Assembly (NCBI RefSeq): GCF_017355835.1
Contig: NZ_JAFEWF010000005.1
Coordinates: 62,001 to 126,000 of the forward strand
DNA from: Desertivirga brevis
GTDB lineage: Bacteria; Bacteroidota; Bacteroidia; Sphingobacteriales; Sphingobacteriaceae
Direction of reading: 5' to 3'
Length of the DNA stretch: 64,000 nt
In this document: piece after piece, positions 53,605-62,464 of the stretch
Numbering within the stretch: the stretch's first letter is position 1
Layout: every line of letters begins with the position of its first letter
The notes under the pieces: generated by a model
What the model saw: only the letters and a program-made list of their open reading frames with translations
The model's database searches: none
What the model was told of the DNA's origin: nothing
Position numbers and translations under genes: made by a program

Positions 53605-54564
53605 CTATTCTGCTGCAGCTCTTCCTAGTCGGTCATTTATTGCCAGGCCAAGGCCTTCTTCAGGAAATACTTCAGCCAGGATAATGTCCAGTCCTTTAGA
53701 GTCAAGCTCATACAGAGCATTGAATAGGCCTTGTGCGGCTTCTTCCAGATTACCTGATGGCGATAAGATGAGCTGATGGGCAATAGCAGGATGGGTGTAA
53801 TGAGTGTTGAAGGAAAGCACGCCTACTTGCTTTCCCTGCACATTAAGCAGGTGTTGTTTCACATCAGCAGTATGGATCAATTTTGCTCTTGGGGAGTAAT
53901 GTTTTAGAAGCATGCCAGGTGATGCAGGGCTGGCAGATTCATGTGTGATAGTTTTTATCTCCACACCATCCAGTGCTGCTTCCAGCGCTTCTTTCGTTAT
54001 TGCACCATGGCGATAAAGGTAAACACCGTCCGACTTAAAACCCACTACGGTAGATTCAATTCCTTTCTGGCATGGCCCCCCATCCAGAATAAAGGGAGCT
54101 CTTTCACCAAACGCTTTTCTAACGTTCTCTGCACTTGTCGGACTTATATAGTTCGAAGGATTGGCGCTTGGAGCAGCCAGCGGAAATCCTGTTTCCTGCA
54201 ACAAGTTGAGAGCTATAGGGTGATTAGGCATTCGCACGGCAACCGTGTTACCTCCGGCGGTTATCACGTCTAAAATCGTATCTTGCTTTTCCAACACGAG
54301 CGTAAGAGGACCCGGCCAGAAATGACTGGCCAATTTTAATGCCGTATCCGGAATGTTCTTTGCCACTTCACTCAGCACTTCGAAGGATTTGATGTGTACG
54401 ATAAGGGGATTGTTTGATGGCCGTCCTTTCAACTCAAAAATTGAACGTACCGCAGTAGCATCATAAATATTTGCAGCTAAGCCGTATACTGTTTCCGTGG
54501 GGATAACAACAACTTCCCCTTGTTGCAACATTTTCGCAGCTTTTGAAATTTCCGGACTAGACAT
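53605..54564 (-). CDS. L-threonylcarbamoyladenylate synthase (Sua5/YwlC type)
   Basis: A 319-residue enzyme making threonylcarbamoyl-AMP from threonine, bicarbonate and ATP for the tRNA t6A37 modification. The YrdC domain (about 1-200) has VVIPTETVYGLAA, the FELKGRPSNNPLIVHI segment with the KxR motif, and PSANPSNYISPT. The C-terminal Sua5 domain (about 215-319) has SPGMLLKHYSPRAKL, the family linker. Length fits Sua5 rather than the short TsaC. A housekeeping gene, single in this context, with its start 191 bp from the divergent AraC gene. Confidence 0.95.
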   Translation of the reverse strand: MSSPEISKAAKMLQQGEVVVIPTETVYGLAANIYDATAVRSIFELKGRPSNNPLIVHIKSFEVLSEVAKNIPDTALKLASHFWPGPLTLVLEKQDTILDVITAGGNTVAVRMPNHPIALNLLQETGFPLAAPSANPSNYISPTSAENVRKAFGERAPFILDGGPCQKGIESTVVGFKSDGVYLYRHGAITKEALEAALDGVEIKTITHESASPASPGMLLKHYSPRAKLIHTADVKQHLLNVQGKQVGVLSFNTHYTHPAIAHQLILSPSGNLEEAAQGLFNALYELDSKGLDIILAEVFPEEGLGLAINDRLGRAAAE

Positions 54565-54755
54565 GCCGCAAATTTACTGATCGTTGCAATATCATTGTGA
54601 AAATACTTTGGCGTAAACAAGTGTCAATAGTACTTTTCAGGATAGAATGAGGGCGAATTAGCACAAATCACAAAGTAATGCTTGTTCGCGATGAAGCAAA
54701 TGGAGTGAATATAATTCATTACCTTGCTGTCTAGTCGCTTTCTTACATCAACACA

Positions 54756-55649
54756 ATGACGAATAACATTTTTGAAGCCAGCCTTAAAACTATCGGTTTA
54801 CTACATGTGAATGAGGATAGTCTTAAACTTATCAATTCTGAGGCTTACAAATCGTACATCAAGGCCATGTACTTACCTAAAGGATGCAGTATCAAAGTCG
54901 ACTTTACTATTTACCATACTGGAGAGCCTTCGCTATTCTTTATAAGTCCCAATCAGGTTCTAAGTATTGAAGCTCTCTGCACGGAGCAGGGCTATTTTAT
55001 ATTTTATAATCGTGATTTCTATTGTATCCAGATCCATGATGAGGAAGTAGCTTGCGACGGCCTGCTGTATAATAACATTAATAATATGCCTATGACAGTG
55101 GTACCTGAGCAGGACGCCGCGTTCATCAATCATCTTTTCACCCAAATCCAAAGCGAGTTTGAGCTAAAAGATTCCTCACAAGAGGAAATGCTTCGCACCT
55201 ATCTAAAGCAGTTGTTTATCAAATCCACAAGGCTTTGGAAAAAGCAGCATCTAAACGGGGTGCTCACCGATCAGAACAATGACCCTGACGCTTTTAGACA
55301 GTTTACCCAATTAGTTGAGGCCCATTATAAGCAGAAACATACCGTAGCAGACTATGCCGACTTGATGCTGGTCGCGCCTAAAACCCTTACTCATAAATTC
55401 AAACGGATGAATCTTCCTGCCCCAAATGATGTGATCAAGAACCGGATCATTCTCGAGGCTAAAAGACTTCTAGTACATACCACTCTGACTGCAAAAGAGA
55501 TTGCGTATGAGTTAGGATACGATGATCCGGCTTACTTCAGCCGTTTGTTCTTAATAAAAACCGGCGAATCGCCTTCAGGATTCAAGTCGAAGTATTTAGG
55601 TCAAGGTCAACTGGATGCTGGTCCTGCATATCTTGCATCGGAGGCTTAA
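54756..55649 (+). CDS. AraC-family transcriptional regulator
   Basis: A 297-residue regulator. The N-terminal ligand domain (about 1-160) is cupin-like and not specific. The C-terminal HTH_18 region (about 185-285) has VADYADLMLVAPKTLTHKFK and LTAKEIAYELGYDDPAYFSRLF followed by GESPSGFKSKY, the usual two-HTH signature. The alpha/beta hydrolase gene 244 bp downstream on the same strand is a plausible target. The inducer is unknown. Confidence 0.92.
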   Translation: MTNNIFEASLKTIGLLHVNEDSLKLINSEAYKSYIKAMYLPKGCSIKVDFTIYHTGEPSLFFISPNQVLSIEALCTEQGYFIFYNRDFYCIQIHDEEVACDGLLYNNINNMPMTVVPEQDAAFINHLFTQIQSEFELKDSSQEEMLRTYLKQLFIKSTRLWKKQHLNGVLTDQNNDPDAFRQFTQLVEAHYKQKHTVADYADLMLVAPKTLTHKFKRMNLPAPNDVIKNRIILEAKRLLVHTTLTAKEIAYELGYDDPAYFSRLFLIKTGESPSGFKSKYLGQGQLDAGPAYLASEA

Positions 55650-55893
55650 GGACTAAATTCAAATACATCCTCACAACTTTCTGTTAAAGCGAGCTCTCTA
55701 AGCAGCGCTATAATTTACCTTTTCCATCTGAAACTACACCGGTTCAGGGCTATTAAAATAGTTTTAATGGTACCAGGGAAAAATCTACAAGACACTCAGC
55801 TATATGTCCATTCCTCAGCCTCATGTTTCTGCCCACCTTTGTACTGTTCACTGATAACAATACAAAAAGAAACATAAATTAAAAGCTAAAACA

Positions 55894-56802
55894 ATGAAAA
55901 CACTTATCTTAACCATCAGTCTTCTAGCAGCACTAACCCTTAATAAAAACCTTAGTGCCCAGGTAAAGAGAACACCCGCTTCAGCAGGCAGAGCAGAGTA
56001 CATCGAGGTAGAAAAGAATGTCAAATTACATGTGACAGACTTAGGTGAAGGACAGCCAGTTGTTTTGATCCATGGTTGGCCATTAAACGACGCTATGTAT
56101 GAGTACCAATACCAATATCTTGTTAAAAAAGGATTCAGAGTGATCGGAATTTCATTAAGAGGATTTGGAAAATCAGACAGGCCTTATGGTAAGTATAACT
56201 TTGATGTTTTCTCAGACGATATTAAAGTTGTATTAGAGAAACTGAATATAGAGAAAGCCGTGCTCGGAGGCTTTTCAATGGGAGGAGCGGTAGTTACTCA
56301 TTATACTGCTAAATATAATGGGGCGCATATCAGTAAGCTGGCACTGTTCGCTGCTGCAGCACCATCATGGAAACAACGGGCTGATTTTCCTTTCGGTGCG
56401 TCTGATGAAGCGGCCGCAGGTTTGATCAAAACAACAGAAACCAACAGACAACAGCTTATTGTAGACTTTGGAAACAGCTTTGGTGCCACTGAAAACAGCT
56501 TGTCGGCACCAGTGTCCAACTGGTTGGCCAGCATCAACTCAGATGCTTCACCTTATGCCACTACACAATCGATCACTGCATTAAGAGATCTTGACCTTCG
56601 TCCGGAACTAGCTAAGATCAAAATCCCGGTTGCTATTTTCCACGGAACAAAAGATAAGTTGTGTGAATTCGAATTCGCTAACCAACTGCATAAAGGCCTA
56701 AAGAACTCTTACATTGTTAAGTTCGAGAACAGTGGTCACGCATTGTTCCTTGAAGAAATGGATAAGTTTAACACAGAGCTTGAGAAATTCGCAAAATCAT
56801 AA
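55894..56802 (+). CDS. Secreted alpha/beta hydrolase (non-heme haloperoxidase-like)
   Basis: A 302-residue alpha/beta hydrolase with a signal peptide (to about residue 22, LSA-Q). The oxyanion segment is VVLIHGWPL, the nucleophile is Ser128 in GGFSMGGA, the acid is probably the Asp in FHGTKDKL, and the His is in ENSGHALFLEE. This is the non-heme chloroperoxidase/esterase-like group, but secreted. It is close in sequence to the hydrolase at 62465-63409: both share SAGRAE and VEKNVKLHVTDLGEG after their signal peptides. It is followed by a strong terminator, so it is likely monocistronic. The substrate, perhaps an ester or lactone, is unknown. Confidence 0.92.
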   Translation: MKTLILTISLLAALTLNKNLSAQVKRTPASAGRAEYIEVEKNVKLHVTDLGEGQPVVLIHGWPLNDAMYEYQYQYLVKKGFRVIGISLRGFGKSDRPYGKYNFDVFSDDIKVVLEKLNIEKAVLGGFSMGGAVVTHYTAKYNGAHISKLALFAAAAPSWKQRADFPFGASDEAAAGLIKTTETNRQQLIVDFGNSFGATENSLSAPVSNWLASINSDASPYATTQSITALRDLDLRPELAKIKIPVAIFHGTKDKLCEFEFANQLHKGLKNSYIVKFENSGHALFLEEMDKFNTELEKFAKS

Positions 56803-56846
56803 GAAGGATAAAGCTCTCCAATTACAGGAAGTTTAATTTCCAAAAT

Positions 56847-56886
56847 AAAGGGAATAGGTGGCCGGTGCTAATCTATTCCCTTTTTT
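56847..56886 (+). terminator. Intrinsic terminator of the alpha/beta hydrolase gene
   Basis: AAAGGGAATAG (56847-56857) pairs with CTATTCCCTTT (56873-56883) across a 15-nt loop, followed by further T. It lies about 45 bp after the stop. Confidence 0.9.
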
Positions 56887-56893
56887 AGTAAAA

Positions 56894-56935
56894 CACCTCG
56901 CACCGTTATGCTGAATTCATTTAAATATCTCTTGG
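56894..56935. repeat. REP-like intergenic repeat, copy A (degenerate)
   Basis: CACCTCGCACCGTTATGCTG begins a roughly 40-bp unit that recurs at 56980 with a few changes. The inner inverted repeat is partly lost in this copy. Similar TCATGCTGAA-type units are scattered in genomes of this group. Confidence 0.6.
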
Positions 56936-56979
56936 TCTTTATAACCTCGCTGTCACCAGCACCAAAACAAGAACATCCC

Positions 56980-57020
56980 CACCTTGCACCGTCATGCTGA
57001 ATTCATTTCAGCATCCCTTG
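56980..57020. repeat. REP-like intergenic repeat, copy B
   Basis: The same unit as 56894-56935; the core TGCTGAA-N5-TTCAGCA (56995-57013) is a perfect 7-bp inverted repeat that can fold as a hairpin. Confidence 0.65.
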
Positions 57021-57081
57021 AACTACACATTAATATCAATTATACCTATACTGTAAATGATTTAAAGTAAAAGCTTAACAA

Positions 57082-57897
57082 TCAGCCCACACCAACTACT
57101 AATTGATTAGGTGAAACCCCATATTTCTTTTTAAAGATATAAGAGAAATGGGAGAGGTCTTCAAATCCAACTTCAAGGTACACCTCTGTGGGCTTCTTCT
57201 TTTTCTCCGCTAAATGATAATAAGCAAACTCGAGTCTTTTGTCGGTTAACCACTTCTGAGGGGTGGTATTAAATAGCTTTTTGAAATCCCTGTTGAATGT
57301 AGATAAACTCCGGCCAGTCAGGTATCCCAGTTTTTCCAGCGACATGTTAAACATGAAGTTCCGCTGCATAAAATCAACCAAATCGATCTTACCCGGAGCG
57401 TCGAAATTTGCCAGAACACTATCAACACCCGGATCGATCGTACGGAGGATACTTACAGCTTCTGTTATTTTCAGAGAAGCGATATCCTCTGGAAATTCAC
57501 CCTTTACATCAAAGTAAGGTATTAGGGATGCTAAGCAGCTTTCTATTAATGGATGACCGCTGAAACTGAATATCTTTTGTTCCGGTTGCCTTTTCACCCT
57601 GACATCAATCTTCTCGTAATATTTCTTTTAGCGTTCAGTCGATAAATGCATCACCACGGTTTTATGAGGCAATCCGTTTTTGGGGTAATTAATAATAGTG
57701 GCCAATTGATTTCTAGGAATAAGAAAGATATCTCCTGTTCTGAAGTAAAAGGTTGTATCCCACTGGATAATCTTTGTTTCGCCTGAAATGAACCAGACTA
57801 GCATATGGTCGTCAAACATCAGGTCCGACTTGAACAGCTTGTCCTCATAAGACGATAGCTTAATCTCCTTGCTTAAGTACCGGGATATATGTTCCAT
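57082..57897 (-). pseudogene. AraC-family regulator gene interrupted by an in-frame TAA
   Basis: One 272-codon frame on the minus strand, open from ATG 57897 to the stop at 57082 except for TAA at 57628-57630. The upstream part is a cupin-like N-domain (FRTGDIFLIPRNQLATIINY, ending MHLSTER). The downstream part has the AraC HTH (LEKLGYLTGRSLSTFNRDFK and DVSF-type second helix EVGFEDLSHFSYIFKKKYG). The bridge KKYYEKIDVR is in the same frame, so one base change (for example TTA to TAA) split it. The C-part could be made from GTG 57597, giving a DNA-binding domain without its sensor. It follows the DUF2652 and SDR genes on the same strand, which are its likely former targets. Confidence 0.85.
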
Positions 57898-57944
57898 TTT
57901 TTAAAGTTATTTATTTTAGTCAATGATATGAGTTCCTTTTTCAA

Positions 57945-58589
57945 CTAGTTGGTTGCGAAGGATTTCTCGAACGAGGTGTAGCTGTAACAGATATTCCGCA
58001 AGTCCTGATAGATCTCGCACAACCTTGATGACTGATCATTATCGTCTTGTAAGATTTCCAGATCTTTGCCTGCACAGGCTTCAGAAAGTTCATCGGTGAT
58101 CAAAAGATAGGAGGTTTGCGGAACCTTATTTTTTAGCAGCCGGTGAGCTTCCACAACCACTTGTCCGTATAGCTTTCTAAACCCACCCAGGTAATACTCG
58201 CTCATTGGTCCATAATGGGCTACAGCCTTAAGTTCCAGGTTCAATTTCAGGTTGTATTTTATTTCTAAAGTCGCCCTGGTTTGATCAAAAGCAGTTTTCA
58301 TCGCTTTAAACTGTTCCATAATTTCATCGGTATCTGGTAGCTGTTGCCATTTGAAAAAGAATACTGCGTCGCCCTCGATCTCGGCTACCTCCAAATCCAA
58401 TTTATTATTTTGGATGATTGATGAAAGTAGTTCATAGGTTATGCTTCTTCCCGTTATCTGGTCTGTGCTTCCCACAAGTTCTGTGAATCCGCTGATATCT
58501 GGTATAAATACCAGGCCCTTCCGGTCGGGCTGACCATTTGTGTAAGCCCTCTTTGTTACTGCTTTAATTCTGTTAAATATGTTAATCAT
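57945..58589 (-). CDS. DUF2652 protein (nucleotide-cyclase-like fold)
   Basis: A 214-residue soluble protein. LVFIPDISGFTELV and the VAEIEGDAVFFF segment match DUF2652, a family with the class III cyclase fold (DxSGFT and GD). The catalytic metal Asp pair may be partly present (PDISGF and EGDA), but the family is uncharacterised and cyclase activity should not be assumed. It lies between the SDR gene (86 bp before it) and the broken AraC gene (47 bp after it), all on one strand, perhaps one operon. Confidence 0.85.
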   Translation of the reverse strand: MINIFNRIKAVTKRAYTNGQPDRKGLVFIPDISGFTELVGSTDQITGRSITYELLSSIIQNNKLDLEVAEIEGDAVFFFKWQQLPDTDEIMEQFKAMKTAFDQTRATLEIKYNLKLNLELKAVAHYGPMSEYYLGGFRKLYGQVVVEAHRLLKNKVPQTSYLLITDELSEACAGKDLEILQDDNDQSSRLCEIYQDLRNICYSYTSFEKSFATN

Positions 58590-58674
58590 GATAGTTTGTA
58601 TTTTTTCATTATATCAGATAGCGATACCATTTAAGCCTCCGCTCATTAAGCCCACCGGGGAAGGGGCATTCAAG

Positions 58675-59688
58675 CTAATTCACTTCGAACCTTATGCCTG
58701 TCATCTGTTCGCTGAGGTTCCAGAGTTTTTTAGCATTTGTCTCATCCAGGGAGTAGGGTTGTACACCTCGTTCACCGAGACCGTTACCTGCTGTAAAATG
58801 GCCGAGGTCTAATTCCGCAATGTCTCCATCTTCGCAATAAACACCACCTATATCAGCTAGCAAGGGACTAGTGGCACACCAAATTGTTGTAGCTGCACCT
58901 TGAGGAATGCTTTTAAGACTTGCAAGGATCTCCTCACGCATATTGCCATTTTCATCAAAGAAGCCCATCTGTTTGAAAAGTTCCATGTCCGCTTGCCGAC
59001 CTAGTTCTGTACCTGCGATAGAGCCAGGATGTAAAGAATATGCTCTTACATTAAAGGATTTGGCGCGATTATCCAGTTCAAGAGCGAACAGGTTGCTAGC
59101 TGTTTTCGACTGCCCATAACCCAGCAGCGTTTGGTATTCCCTGTGCTCAAAATTAGGATCTTCGAAATCGAAAGGCGCCATTTGATGCCCATAAGAAGAT
59201 ACATTTACAACCCTTGCACCACCGGCTGCTTTAAGCGCAGGCCATAACCTGGCTACCAGCTGATACTGTCCTAAGTAGTTTGTTGCTAATTGAGATTCGA
59301 TACCCCGACTATCCCTTTGTAAAGGAACCCACATTATACCGGCATTATTAATCAGCAAATGAAGAGGTCTGCCCGAAGCAAGAAATTCACCTGCAAATGC
59401 ATCAATAGTCTCTGGCTTGGTTAAATCCATTGCAGCGATCTCTACATTTGGAATGCCCTCTAAATTTCGCTTTGCTTTTTCAATGTCTCTCGCTGGAACG
59501 ACCACCGTTGCCCCTGCTGATGCCAGAACCTTGGTTGTCTCCAGTCCAATACCTGTATTACCTCCAGTTACAATTGCTATTTTTCCAGTCAGGTCAATTC
59601 CTTGGATCACTTCAGCAGCTGGTGATTGAGCGTTAAATCCTGAGGCAATTGGAGTCTGTAACGCACCTTGATAATTGTTCTTTTCCAT
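58675..59688 (-). CDS. Short-chain dehydrogenase/reductase (classical/extended SDR)
   Basis: A 337-residue SDR of the retinol-dehydrogenase/WWOX-like type. The cofactor motif is TGGNTGIG (41-48), NNAG is at 114-117, the catalytic Ser is in VNVSSYG (164-165), and Tyr191-x-x-x-Lys195 is in YGQSK. Arg67 in VPARD after the second strand suggests NADPH preference. The extra length lies in the C-terminal substrate region. It is probably transcribed leftward with DUF2652 and the broken AraC gene. A TAnnTTTG box sits 27 bp upstream of the ATG. Substrate unknown. Confidence 0.93.
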   Translation of the reverse strand: MEKNNYQGALQTPIASGFNAQSPAAEVIQGIDLTGKIAIVTGGNTGIGLETTKVLASAGATVVVPARDIEKAKRNLEGIPNVEIAAMDLTKPETIDAFAGEFLASGRPLHLLINNAGIMWVPLQRDSRGIESQLATNYLGQYQLVARLWPALKAAGGARVVNVSSYGHQMAPFDFEDPNFEHREYQTLLGYGQSKTASNLFALELDNRAKSFNVRAYSLHPGSIAGTELGRQADMELFKQMGFFDENGNMREEILASLKSIPQGAATTIWCATSPLLADIGGVYCEDGDIAELDLGHFTAGNGLGERGVQPYSLDETNAKKLWNLSEQMTGIRFEVN

Positions 59689-59714
59689 TTTGTTTTTTGT
59701 TAAATGATATAGAA

Positions 59715-59722
59715 CAAATGTA
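59715..59722 (-). promoter_or_regulatory. -7 promoter box (TACATTTG) of the SDR gene
   Basis: An exact TAnnTTTG match on the minus strand 27 bp upstream of the SDR ATG. CTG rather than TTG is found near -33. Confidence 0.5.
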
Positions 59723-59918
59723 GGCGGTTCAGGAAGGGGCAGTTTTGTTCAGGCAGTCAATTTACTTTGTTGAAAATGTCATGAGGGGAAGGGATTACGT
59801 TAGGGATTTTTGCGTTACAGGGGAATTAAGAAGAGTGGCGCAAAGTCGAATACTTAGTCCAAGCTTGAAAGGGAGAAATCAATAAGTAGGGTAGAGGTAA
59901 ACCTGAAAGTTGAATCTC

Positions 59919-60296
59919 TTATCGAAACAGTTCAAATAAGAAGCTAGCAATTCCCACTCTAAAGAGATACAGACTAGTTATGAGAAAGGCAACTAACAGG
60001 TATGACTTTGCATGGCTGGAATTTCCCTTCATAAGATTAAAGTACAGCAATACAAAACAGACCATTAATACCGCCAAAAGAGCACCCCAATTTTCAATAA
60101 AAACATTTAGTGGCAGGCTTTCAATTCTCTGTGATTCTGCACCCTCTCCGAAAAGCAACCAATAGACAATAGGGATGATTAGCACATAAAGTAAGGAGCA
60201 GAGAATGAGGTTTAACAGGAAAACTATGGTAAAATGAAAGTATAGTGTTCTCGAATTAAGTATCCGTTTGATTGTTTTGGCCATGATATTCGACAT
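59919..60296 (-). CDS. Small hypothetical membrane protein
   Basis: About 125 residues (ATG 60296; ATG 60284 is also possible). Three hydrophobic segments are predicted: about 18-45, 67-88 and 98-122. Positive charges at the N-terminus suggest it faces the cytoplasm. No family is recognised. It is a single gene between the SDR set and the P460 operon, on the same strand as both but separated by gaps of over 140 bp. Confidence 0.55.
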   Translation of the reverse strand: MSNIMAKTIKRILNSRTLYFHFTIVFLLNLILCSLLYVLIIPIVYWLLFGEGAESQRIESLPLNVFIENWGALLAVLMVCFVLLYFNLMKGNSSHAKSYLLVAFLITSLYLFRVGIASFLFELFR

Positions 60297-60443
60297 CTGC
60301 AAATGTAATAAGCCGTTACTGTTTCAACTTCAACTGCAAATTACAGTATTTTTCAATAGAGTTAAACTTCAAGTCCTATAACGGAGTATTGTGGGGCTGA
60401 TTTTTCAAACCCTGAAACCTGGACCACTAACACTCTGAATCAC

Positions 60444-60911
60444 CTAGGGAAACACAGCAGCCCGTTGATTAACAATAAAAGCCGACCTTCTTTCCTTGTC
60501 GTGATCTTTGGGAATTGCCTCTTTATTGGGACCAGGTTCAACATGGTAATTGAAAGACAGTTCGCCGTCCGCTTTTTTCGAAACTTCAACCGTTTCAACT
60601 GAAACTATAGCGCCATTCATATCTGTTCCATACCAATGAGGCATCGGTTTTTGTTTCCAGGTAACCATTTTATATAGTTCCCCTTCATAATGCTGCTTGC
60701 TTTCATCCTTTGCAGATTGGAAGGCTAGATCGTTCCCATAAATAATAGAAATAGTGCCTTTTTTCTCATTAATAACAGAGCTGATCACTTTTAGCTCATC
60801 ATTATCAAATAAATCTTCTGGAGCCAATCCAGGAGCATTATCGTTATTACATGACGATAACACCAGCGTCAGAGCTAAGGGATATAAGGCTATATTCACA
60901 TAGGTTCTCAT
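60444..60911 (-). CDS. Cytochrome P460-like lipoprotein without a heme motif
   Basis: A 155-residue lipoprotein (lipobox LVLSSC, Cys21). The segment KGTISIIYGNDLAFQSA and YKMVTWKQKPMPHWYG resemble the P460 domain (as in the gene just upstream) but there is no CxxCH, so no covalent heme. It starts 8 bp after the stop of the Haem_bd/P460 gene and is the last gene of that operon. It may be a heme-free partner or a degenerate paralogue. Confidence 0.7.
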   Translation of the reverse strand: MRTYVNIALYPLALTLVLSSCNNDNAPGLAPEDLFDNDELKVISSVINEKKGTISIIYGNDLAFQSAKDESKQHYEGELYKMVTWKQKPMPHWYGTDMNGAIVSVETVEVSKKADGELSFNYHVEPGPNKEAIPKDHDKERRSAFIVNQRAAVFP

Positions 60912-60919
60912 GGTATCAC

Positions 60920-61876
60920 TTACTTTGTAGGAATATTAAAGACAAAATCATTCTCTGGTACTAATAGCTTGTGACAAGCAATGCAAGTCTTAGCAAAGGA
61001 GGCGGACTTTCCGAAAGGATTCAGCTCAAGTCCGTCGAATTTTGCAAATCCCCAGCCTTCTGTCGATGCATACTTTTTACTGTCCTTCACCATAAACTGA
61101 ACGTTCTGAAAGTTCCCTGGAAAAATATTTCCCTCCTTATCTTCAATCTGTTTACCCCAAACAGCCTTAACCATCCTCGCACCATCAGGAAACGGAATTT
61201 CCTTGCTTTGTATAGCCTTCATCATAATGTCGTTTGCATACACCACCCGCATGCTTCCCCCGTCAAACTTGTCGGTAACACTTAAAACTTTCCATGTTTT
61301 ATAATCATCTGAATAGGGGATACCCGTCAGCGAAATGGGATGTCTATTTCCGCCAGGAGTATTAGCCGCTGAGGAACCTAACGTTTTGATAATTTTTGCC
61401 GTATCAACCTTTGTTCTTCCAGGCAGCGTATTCACATAACGCTTCAAAACCGCCAGTTCAGAGGGACTTCCAGCTGCTTCCGGATGTACCATCCGGTACC
61501 GGTTTAAAGGCATTTTCTTTTGCTCTATAGCATTTACCATTTCCCAAAGCAGCACTTGTTGCAGTGGAGAAGGCAATTTACTCCATTCCGAAAAATTAAA
61601 CCTTGAGCGGGCTTCATTCACATCATGAGCAACCAAATGCGATGCTGGTGCAATCCGGTCATACCATTTGGGATTGGACTGATTGGAATGGCAATCATAG
61701 CATGAGCGCTGCAATATATTCTTCACTTCCAGAGGAACATCAATTTCTCCCTCCGGAGGCTTATTTTCAATTTTTGGGGAGCTAAATTGGAGGCCTAAAA
61801 AAATAGCCAGGGCAATTGCTGCAATAACGAGAAGCTTTTTATTAAGGGTTAACCGGGAACGTAGCATTTTTTTCAA
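60920..61876 (-). CDS. Haem_bd (PF14376-like) protein fused to a cytochrome P460 domain
   Basis: A 318-residue protein with an N-terminal hydrophobic anchor (residues 14-32). The first domain (about 45-150) has CYDCH at 59-63, SHLVAHDVNEARSRFNFSEW and MPLNRYRMVHPEA, the Haem_bd signature. The second (about 185-318) is P460-like (MRVVYANDIMMKAI, FPDGARMVKAVWGK, GWGFAKFDG) with CIACH at 298-302. So two covalent hemes are expected in the periplasm. P460 enzymes oxidise hydroxylamine or small nitrogen compounds, but this fusion has no known role. It is in an operon with RidA (3 bp before it) and the P460-like lipoprotein (8 bp after it). Confidence 0.85.
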   Translation of the reverse strand: MKKMLRSRLTLNKKLLVIAAIALAIFLGLQFSSPKIENKPPEGEIDVPLEVKNILQRSCYDCHSNQSNPKWYDRIAPASHLVAHDVNEARSRFNFSEWSKLPSPLQQVLLWEMVNAIEQKKMPLNRYRMVHPEAAGSPSELAVLKRYVNTLPGRTKVDTAKIIKTLGSSAANTPGGNRHPISLTGIPYSDDYKTWKVLSVTDKFDGGSMRVVYANDIMMKAIQSKEIPFPDGARMVKAVWGKQIEDKEGNIFPGNFQNVQFMVKDSKKYASTEGWGFAKFDGLELNPFGKSASFAKTCIACHKLLVPENDFVFNIPTK

Positions 61877-61879
61877 AGA

Positions 61880-62395
61880 TTATTTAAGCTCAACGATCAT
61901 TTCTACCTCCACAGCCATATTCAGGGGAAGGGTATTGGTTCCCAAAGCAGTGCGAGCATGCTGGCCCGATTCACCGAAGACCTTGATCAGTAGATCTGAA
62001 AAGCCATTGATTACTTTAGGCTGCTCATAAAATTGATTATCCGAATTCACATAGCCGTTAACTTTTACAATTCGCTTTACTTTATCCAGATCACCTAATT
62101 TCTGTTTTAATACCGCTATCTGGTTGATTGCGGTTAAGCTGGCTGCTTCGTAACCTTGCTCGGTGCTTAAGTCTTTCCCTAGTTTTCCGCTGATGTATTC
62201 GCCACTAGCTTTTCGTGGGCCTTTTCCTGATAGATAAAGTAACTTACCGACCTGCACAACATCGACATAACTCCCTATAGCTTCTGGCACAGGCGGCAAC
62301 TCGAGATGCAATTGTTGTAATCGCTGTTCGTGCGACTGGGCGGAGGTTCGAGCAGTCAGCCATAATAGTATGGCTAGGAGAAAAATTGGTTTCAT
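61880..62395 (-). CDS. Secreted RidA-family (YjgF/UK114) protein
   Basis: A 171-residue protein with a signal peptide (residues 1-19, TSA-Q). The RidA fold is clear (LYLSGKGP, VKVNGYVNSDNQF, ARTALGTNTLPLNMAVEVE), with the Arg that binds the carboxylate of imine substrates. Cytosolic RidA hydrolyses reactive enamines and imines; an exported form is less usual. It is 69 bp after the alpha/beta hydrolase gene and 3 bp before the Haem_bd/P460 gene, so it is in the same operon. Its role is probably detoxification of a product made by a partner enzyme; this is inference. Confidence 0.88.
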   Translation of the reverse strand: MKPIFLLAILLWLTARTSAQSHEQRLQQLHLELPPVPEAIGSYVDVVQVGKLLYLSGKGPRKASGEYISGKLGKDLSTEQGYEAASLTAINQIAVLKQKLGDLDKVKRIVKVNGYVNSDNQFYEQPKVINGFSDLLIKVFGESGQHARTALGTNTLPLNMAVEVEMIVELK

Positions 62396-62464
62396 AGGAT
62401 AACTGTAAATTCAAGAAACAACAACAGGCAAACGAAAGTCTGCCTGTTGCAAAAATGGATGCTA

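Noticed and set aside
25981..57897. Stop-codon reassignment or programmed recoding of TAA, suggested by two genes with a single in-frame TAA
   Set aside because: The residues expected at the two stops differ (Tyr in the beta-lactamase, probably Leu in the AraC protein), and other genes here end in TAA. Ordinary nonsense mutations explain both.
57945..58589. Calling the DUF2652 protein an adenylate or diguanylate cyclase
   Set aside because: The fold motifs are suggestive, but the full catalytic set for a class III cyclase cannot be confirmed and the family is uncharacterised.
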